The position numbers and the translations under genes were made by a program. From contig CALCCW010000107.1 of the NCBI GenBank assembly GCA_937900185.1, positions 1 to 6,472 on the forward strand: DNA of 6,472 nt, written 5' to 3'. Of this stretch, positions 3,504 to 6,472 are shown piece by piece. Within the stretch, counting starts at the first letter, position 1. Every line of letters begins with the position of its first letter. Under the pieces are notes generated by a model. It saw only the letters and a program-made list of their open reading frames with translations, was not told the DNA's origin and ran no database searches. The DNA comes from QQUK01 sp913009765 (GTDB lineage: Bacteria; Zixibacteria; MSB-5A5; GN15; FEB-12).

Positions 3504-6209
3504 ATGAAAGTGGGCGATTTAGAGAAATACGGAATACCGTCTCGAGTTATCAAGAGATGGCGGACACGGCAGGGAGAATATCTTCTGCCGGTTCAGCAAA
3601 CAGCGGTTCAGAAAAAATTGCTCGGAAATTCGGGCGAATGGCAAAAACAAAAGGAGCATAATATGATTATTTCAGCACCAACATCATCGGGCAAATCATT
3701 TTGTGCTGAAATGTCGGCTATACAGTCGCTTGCCTCTCGGCATAAAGTTGTCATGCTTTTTCCGCTCAAATCTCTCATTGAAGAAAAGTACCGTCTGTTT
3801 GATGAAACCTATGCTCCGCTTGGTATCAAGACACTTATTTTAACCGGAGATCATCCCGAAAATGACAAACTTTTTCTCTTTGGTGATTATCATATTGCCC
3901 TTTGTATTTATGAAAAATTTGACAGTTTTTTAACATCCTCATTAGACATCTTAAAAAATATAGGACTGGTTGTTGTTGATGAAATTCAAACAATTGCCGA
4001 GCCGGGACGAGGAGCAGTTTTAGAACAACTGCTGACAAAAATAAAAAGCTCTGTGTATACACCTTCAATTCTTGGTCTTTCGGCTGTTATCGGTGATGAC
4101 AACTCATCGGCTGGCAAACTCGCATCGTGGCTTGATGCATCTGTTGTGGAAGAACGGATACGTCCGGTTGAACTGATTCGAGGAGTGGCGGCAGAGGGAA
4201 CATATCGATTCCGTTCGTTTAATAGTCATATTGACGGTGAAGAGTCGTTTGAATCAACAGATGCTTCTGATGATCCATTTGAGCTGTTTACAAGGCAGGT
4301 TAAGACAAGTTGCGGTTCTACGCTTATCTTTTTGAAATCCCGCATAGAGACAGTTAATGCTGCTCTGAAACTGGCGTATGTGGTAGACTGGCAAGAAGCG
4401 ACCGAAGCGATTGAAAAATTATCATCAGAAGAACCGTCGTTTTTAGTGCGGTCTCTCAAGCAGGCGTTAAGTAAGGGAGTTGCATTTCACAATGCTGACT
4501 TGACTCAAAAACAGCGTACCGTTATCGAGCAAGCATTTATTAATAAAGAGATTAAGGCAATATTCTCAACTACTACTTTAGCAATGGGGGTGAATCTTCC
4601 TGCCGATACCGTCTATTTGGAAACTCTGAAATATGCCTCCGGCAAGTACGGCGGTAAGCCGTCATTGGTACCTGTGAGCAGAGCGGAATTTGATAATATG
4701 ACCGGTCGAGCCGGACGTCTTCTTTCAGGTGGTTTGCAGTCTAAGGGAAAAGCTATTGTTTTGGCACGGTCTGAATTTGACCGAGATATTTTATGGAGCA
4801 GCTATATTTCCTGTGAACAGTCTGAAGAGTTTGAGTCGGCATTTTATTCTCGTCCGATTGAGGATTGGCTGCTCAATATGATTGCAAGCGGTCTGATAAC
4901 ATCTCGGAACAATAAAGATGCGGAAGCTCTGTTTGCCAAGACATTCTGTGGGCAGTTTGGTGGTCTGGCGAATGATTTTCCGGCATTGTTTGACCAACTT
5001 GTAATGCTTGGTATGGTAGTAGAGGATTCGGCAACATCGCTGTTGGCTGTTACTCCGTTTGGACGGGCGGCGACAAAGTATAATCTTTCGGTGAGTGAGG
5101 CAACCTACTATCGGTATGTTGTCAACGAAAATATTCCTGATTCTCCATTTGGCTGGCTGTCGCTTGTGTTGAGCGGAACAGGCTGGTCACTTCCGCCGTC
5201 AATATTGAATCGTTATGAGCAGTTGTCGGGAACTCCGCTTCGTATGTTCTATCAAGAATATGAGTCATTTGCCGATGAAGCGGTCTTGTTGTTAGGGGAA
5301 AATTATAGACATAAACCACTTTCCTTTCGTCAGGCTGCTTCTTTAAAAGCAGTACTCTTGCTTGAGCAGTGGCGTCAGTTAGTGCCGGTGCAGACATTGG
5401 AAGAACGGTTTCAAATGCATCTTGGGCAGATTATGTCGCTTGGGGAAACAGCCGGTCATCTGTTATTGTCAGTGTCTGAGCTTATACAGTCGGAAGAACA
5501 TGATATGCCGTTAAAGAAAAAATTGGCTGATTTGTCATTTTCGGTTCGGTTTGGTTTGCCGGCTGAGTTTCGAGCTGTGTATGAAAGTTTTGGGGATTTA
5601 TTGAATCGGTCAGATTTTTCGGTTTTACAAAATGCAGGCATTATGAGTTTGGGTGACTTCTGTGCTATGGAAGAGTCAGTCCAAAAAATGTTTCTTATAG
5701 GAAAAGATAAGTTGATGAAAATCAACGAGAAAATAGAACTAATTAAAGAGGAGGTTCAGATGGATTCTCGAACCAACAGTGTTGCAGTAAACGATGCCGG
5801 TATGATGTCAATGATGTTTAGCGAGCCGGAAATGATTGAAATTGACGGGTCATATGAGAGTGAGCGGTATTTGATTAAGATAAACGGTCTTCCGGTTCGT
5901 CTCACGGGAAAGTCGTTTAAGTATTTTATCAAACTTGCTTGGTCACGAGTGTATGGTGAATCGGGATGGATTTACAAAGATGAAATCGAAAATGGGTTTA
6001 ATCAAGCGAGATATTTATATCGAATGAAAAACGAAGTCGGGCGTGGAGTAAGCTCTGACTGGTCTATTTTTGAAAATAATCGGTTAGGCTATTATCGACT
6101 GAATATTGATCCGTCTAAGATTAAAATCAATATGGAAAATATCAAAAATCATCCTGATTATGAAGTCCGTATGTTGGTTGAATCGGGGCGGATGAGTAAT
6201 TTAAATTAA
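3504..6209 (+). CDS. Ski2/Hel308-like SF2 helicase with C-terminal OmpR-type winged-helix domain
   Basis: A 901-residue ATP-dependent nucleic-acid helicase. Motifs in order: Q-motif-like LPVQQTAV (28-35), Walker A APTSSGKS (58-65), Ia FPLKSLIEEK (86-95), LTGD (113-116), motif II DEIQ (159-162), motif III LSAV (192-195), motif IV TLIFLKSR (273-280), a VAFHNADL segment (326-333), motif V TTTLAMGVNLP (356-366), motif VI MTGRAGR (399-405). A Hel308-style winged helix (about 450-525), ratchet-like helical bundle (530-690) and helix-hairpin-helix-like segment (705-748) follow. After a linker, residues 784-867 look like the DNA-binding domain of OmpR-family regulators: LPVRLTGKSFKYFIKLA, a WIYKDEI turn, the ARYLYRMKNEV helix, and IFENNRLGYYRL as the wing. 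I know no standard helicase with that tail. Motif II ends in Q where Hel308 has H. The ATG at 3504 lacks a good ribosome binding site but keeps the normal N-terminus. The relation to Hachiman HamB-type helicases is only at class level. Substrate unknown. Confidence 0.9.
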   Translation: MKVGDLEKYGIPSRVIKRWRTRQGEYLLPVQQTAVQKKLLGNSGEWQKQKEHNMIISAPTSSGKSFCAEMSAIQSLASRHKVVMLFPLKSLIEEKYRLFDETYAPLGIKTLILTGDHPENDKLFLFGDYHIALCIYEKFDSFLTSSLDILKNIGLVVVDEIQTIAEPGRGAVLEQLLTKIKSSVYTPSILGLSAVIGDDNSSAGKLASWLDASVVEERIRPVELIRGVAAEGTYRFRSFNSHIDGEESFESTDASDDPFELFTRQVKTSCGSTLIFLKSRIETVNAALKLAYVVDWQEATEAIEKLSSEEPSFLVRSLKQALSKGVAFHNADLTQKQRTVIEQAFINKEIKAIFSTTTLAMGVNLPADTVYLETLKYASGKYGGKPSLVPVSRAEFDNMTGRAGRLLSGGLQSKGKAIVLARSEFDRDILWSSYISCEQSEEFESAFYSRPIEDWLLNMIASGLITSRNNKDAEALFAKTFCGQFGGLANDFPALFDQLVMLGMVVEDSATSLLAVTPFGRAATKYNLSVSEATYYRYVVNENIPDSPFGWLSLVLSGTGWSLPPSILNRYEQLSGTPLRMFYQEYESFADEAVLLLGENYRHKPLSFRQAASLKAVLLLEQWRQLVPVQTLEERFQMHLGQIMSLGETAGHLLLSVSELIQSEEHDMPLKKKLADLSFSVRFGLPAEFRAVYESFGDLLNRSDFSVLQNAGIMSLGDFCAMEESVQKMFLIGKDKLMKINEKIELIKEEVQMDSRTNSVAVNDAGMMSMMFSEPEMIEIDGSYESERYLIKINGLPVRLTGKSFKYFIKLAWSRVYGESGWIYKDEIENGFNQARYLYRMKNEVGRGVSSDWSIFENNRLGYYRLNIDPSKIKINMENIKNHPDYEVRMLVESGRMSNLN
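5749..5754 (+). promoter_or_regulatory. perfect internal Shine-Dalgarno at the helicase/winged-helix junction
   Basis: AGGAGG lies five bases before an in-frame ATG (5760, codon 753) inside the helicase gene. It is a better ribosome binding site than that of the helicase itself and falls in the linker between the helix-hairpin-helix-like segment and the winged-helix domain. Confidence 0.55.
5760..6209 (+). CDS. possible nested product: free 149-residue winged-helix DNA-binding protein
   Basis: In-frame with and inside the helicase gene. Initiation at ATG 5760 would give residues 753-901 alone: a short Met-rich linker (MMSMMFSEPEM), an OmpR-type winged-helix domain without a receiver domain, and a roughly 35-residue tail (KIKINMENIKNHPDYEVRM). 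The frame is open either way, so coding potential says nothing. Support is only the AGGAGG at ideal spacing and its placement at the domain boundary. Internal starts giving separate C-terminal subunits are known elsewhere, for example the small Cas11 subunit made from large-subunit genes of some type I CRISPR systems. The GAG-GAG-GTT codons may be chance. Confidence 0.35.
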   Translation: MDSRTNSVAVNDAGMMSMMFSEPEMIEIDGSYESERYLIKINGLPVRLTGKSFKYFIKLAWSRVYGESGWIYKDEIENGFNQARYLYRMKNEVGRGVSSDWSIFENNRLGYYRLNIDPSKIKINMENIKNHPDYEVRMLVESGRMSNLN

Positions 6210-6216
6210 ACTTTTT

Positions 6217-6248
6217 AAGTGACCTTGAGCGAATTCGAAGATTACTTA
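6217..6248. repeat. REP-like dispersed repeat, copy 3 (diverged)
   Basis: It matches copy 1 at 20 of 24 bases from AAGTGACC through CGAAG, and again ends in CTTA. The outer arms AAGTGA and TTACTT still pair (one G-T), although the base at position 5 differs from copies 1 and 2, so folding seems kept while sequence drifted. It starts 8 bases after the helicase stop codon. Confidence 0.6.
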
Positions 6249-6277
6249 TAAAAAAATACCCACTATCACTTTCCACC

Positions 6278-6310
6278 AAAAAGCGGCAAGAGCAATTCCT
6301 GCCGCTTTTT
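6278..6310. terminator. strong bidirectional intrinsic terminator after the helicase
   Basis: AAAAAGCGGCA (6278-6288) and TGCCGCTTTTT (6300-6310) form a perfect 11-base stem with an 11-base loop, GC-rich at the top with A- and T-tracts at the base. It ends the helicase transcript about 70 bases after the stop codon. Confidence 0.88.
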
Positions 6311-6336
6311 AAATAATGAAATTTATGATACTTTTA

Positions 6337-6345
6337 TGTGGATAA
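6337..6345 (-). promoter_or_regulatory. single perfect DnaA-box match
   Basis: TGTGGATAA is the reverse complement of TTATCCACA, the strong DnaA box consensus, in an AT-rich stretch. Only one copy is seen in the short genuine sequence left, so chance is quite possible. Confidence 0.25.
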
Positions 6346-6348
6346 AAT

Positions 6349-6357
6349 TGGTATAAT
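6349..6357 (+). promoter_or_regulatory. extended -10 promoter element pointing off the contig
   Basis: TGGTATAAT (TG-n-TATAAT) with no good -35 at 17 bases. It probably starts the next gene, whose coding region is beyond the adapter junction at 6388. Confidence 0.4.
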
Positions 6358-6388
6358 AGTACTGAAATTTTAAGCGGCTGATTCAGCT

Positions 6389-6472
6389 AGATCGGAAGAG
6401 CACACGTCTGAACTCCAGTCACACTGATATATCTCGTATGCCGTCTTCTGCTTGAAAAAAAAAAAGAATAAA
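6389..6472. other. Illumina TruSeq adapter plus poly-A run-off (sequencing artefact)
   Basis: 6389-6422 is AGATCGGAAGAGC and the rest of the TruSeq adapter, 6423-6430 the index ACTGATAT (TruSeq index 25 from memory), 6431-6454 the P7 end finishing CTGCTTG. From 6455 comes an A-run with a few other bases, as seen when a read goes past the end of the library molecule. Nothing here is genomic. Confidence 0.99.

Noticed and set aside
3313..3507. Forward 64-residue frame whose stop overlaps the helicase ATG
   Set aside because: It is the translation of the nested hairpin and REP-like copy 2 (GLKSLDFKIEKP, HSERSRRG), starts with TTG without an RBS, and looks like repeat DNA read as protein.
2925..6248. 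CRISPR array from the three repeats
   Set aside because: The copies are hundreds to thousands of bases apart, with genes between and no regular spacers.
1..6448. Terminal inverted repeats of a transposon or linear plasmid
   Set aside because: The 60-base inverted repeat is indexed adapter sequence, and no transposase or replication gene is present.

Overview
The window is an assembled contig, not a naturally bounded piece of DNA. Bases 1-60 and 6389-6454 are Illumina TruSeq index-adapter sequence (index ACTGATAT, read in opposite directions at the two ends), followed by a poly-A run-off. Genuine DNA is about 61-6388. The first gene encodes an SBBP-type beta-propeller protein ending in a type IX secretion (Por) sorting domain with a QNYPNPFNP motif. 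This points to the Fibrobacterota-Chlorobi-Bacteroidota superphylum, probably an uncultured Ignavibacteria/Marinimicrobia/Cloacimonadota/Zixibacteria-like lineage from a metagenome. The promoters seen are of the TTGACA-17-TATAAT type, which is not the classic Bacteroidia form. The taxonomic call is an inference from motifs and no finer rank is supported.

Layout: (i) 61-1560 (+), the 5'-truncated C-terminal part of the secreted SBBP protein, six repeats plus sorting tail, then a bidirectional terminator. (ii) 1656-2771 (-), an unrecognised exported, beta-rich, probably outer-membrane protein, convergent with (i), with a textbook promoter placed so close to the ATG that the mRNA should be leaderless. 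(iii) 2772-3503, a control-rich region around one small gene. It holds a forward promoter whose spacer is filled exactly by a palindrome, two copies of a dispersed REP-like repeat, several hairpins, the 70-residue gene (3035-3247), and a second promoter overlapped by another palindrome. The small protein matches the zinc-ribbon and redox-cysteine tail of B12-dependent ribonucleotide reductase (NrdJ) but has no reductase attached. (iv) 3504-6209 (+), a 901-residue Ski2/Hel308-like SF2 helicase with a C-terminal OmpR-type winged-helix domain. (v) 6210-6388, a third REP-like copy, a strong terminator, and the start of a new promoter region cut off by the adapter.

The candidate for something new is region (iii)-(iv). 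An orphan NrdJ-like cysteine tail lies upstream of a Hel308-like helicase fused to a transcription-factor-type DNA-binding domain. A perfect AGGAGG with an ATG sits at the junction between helicase and DNA-binding domain, so the same gene may also give a free 149-residue regulator. Two palindromes sit on the two upstream promoters as possible operators. The helicase class resembles those in defence systems such as Hachiman (HamB), but no partner effector such as HamA is visible, so a defence role is only a hypothesis.
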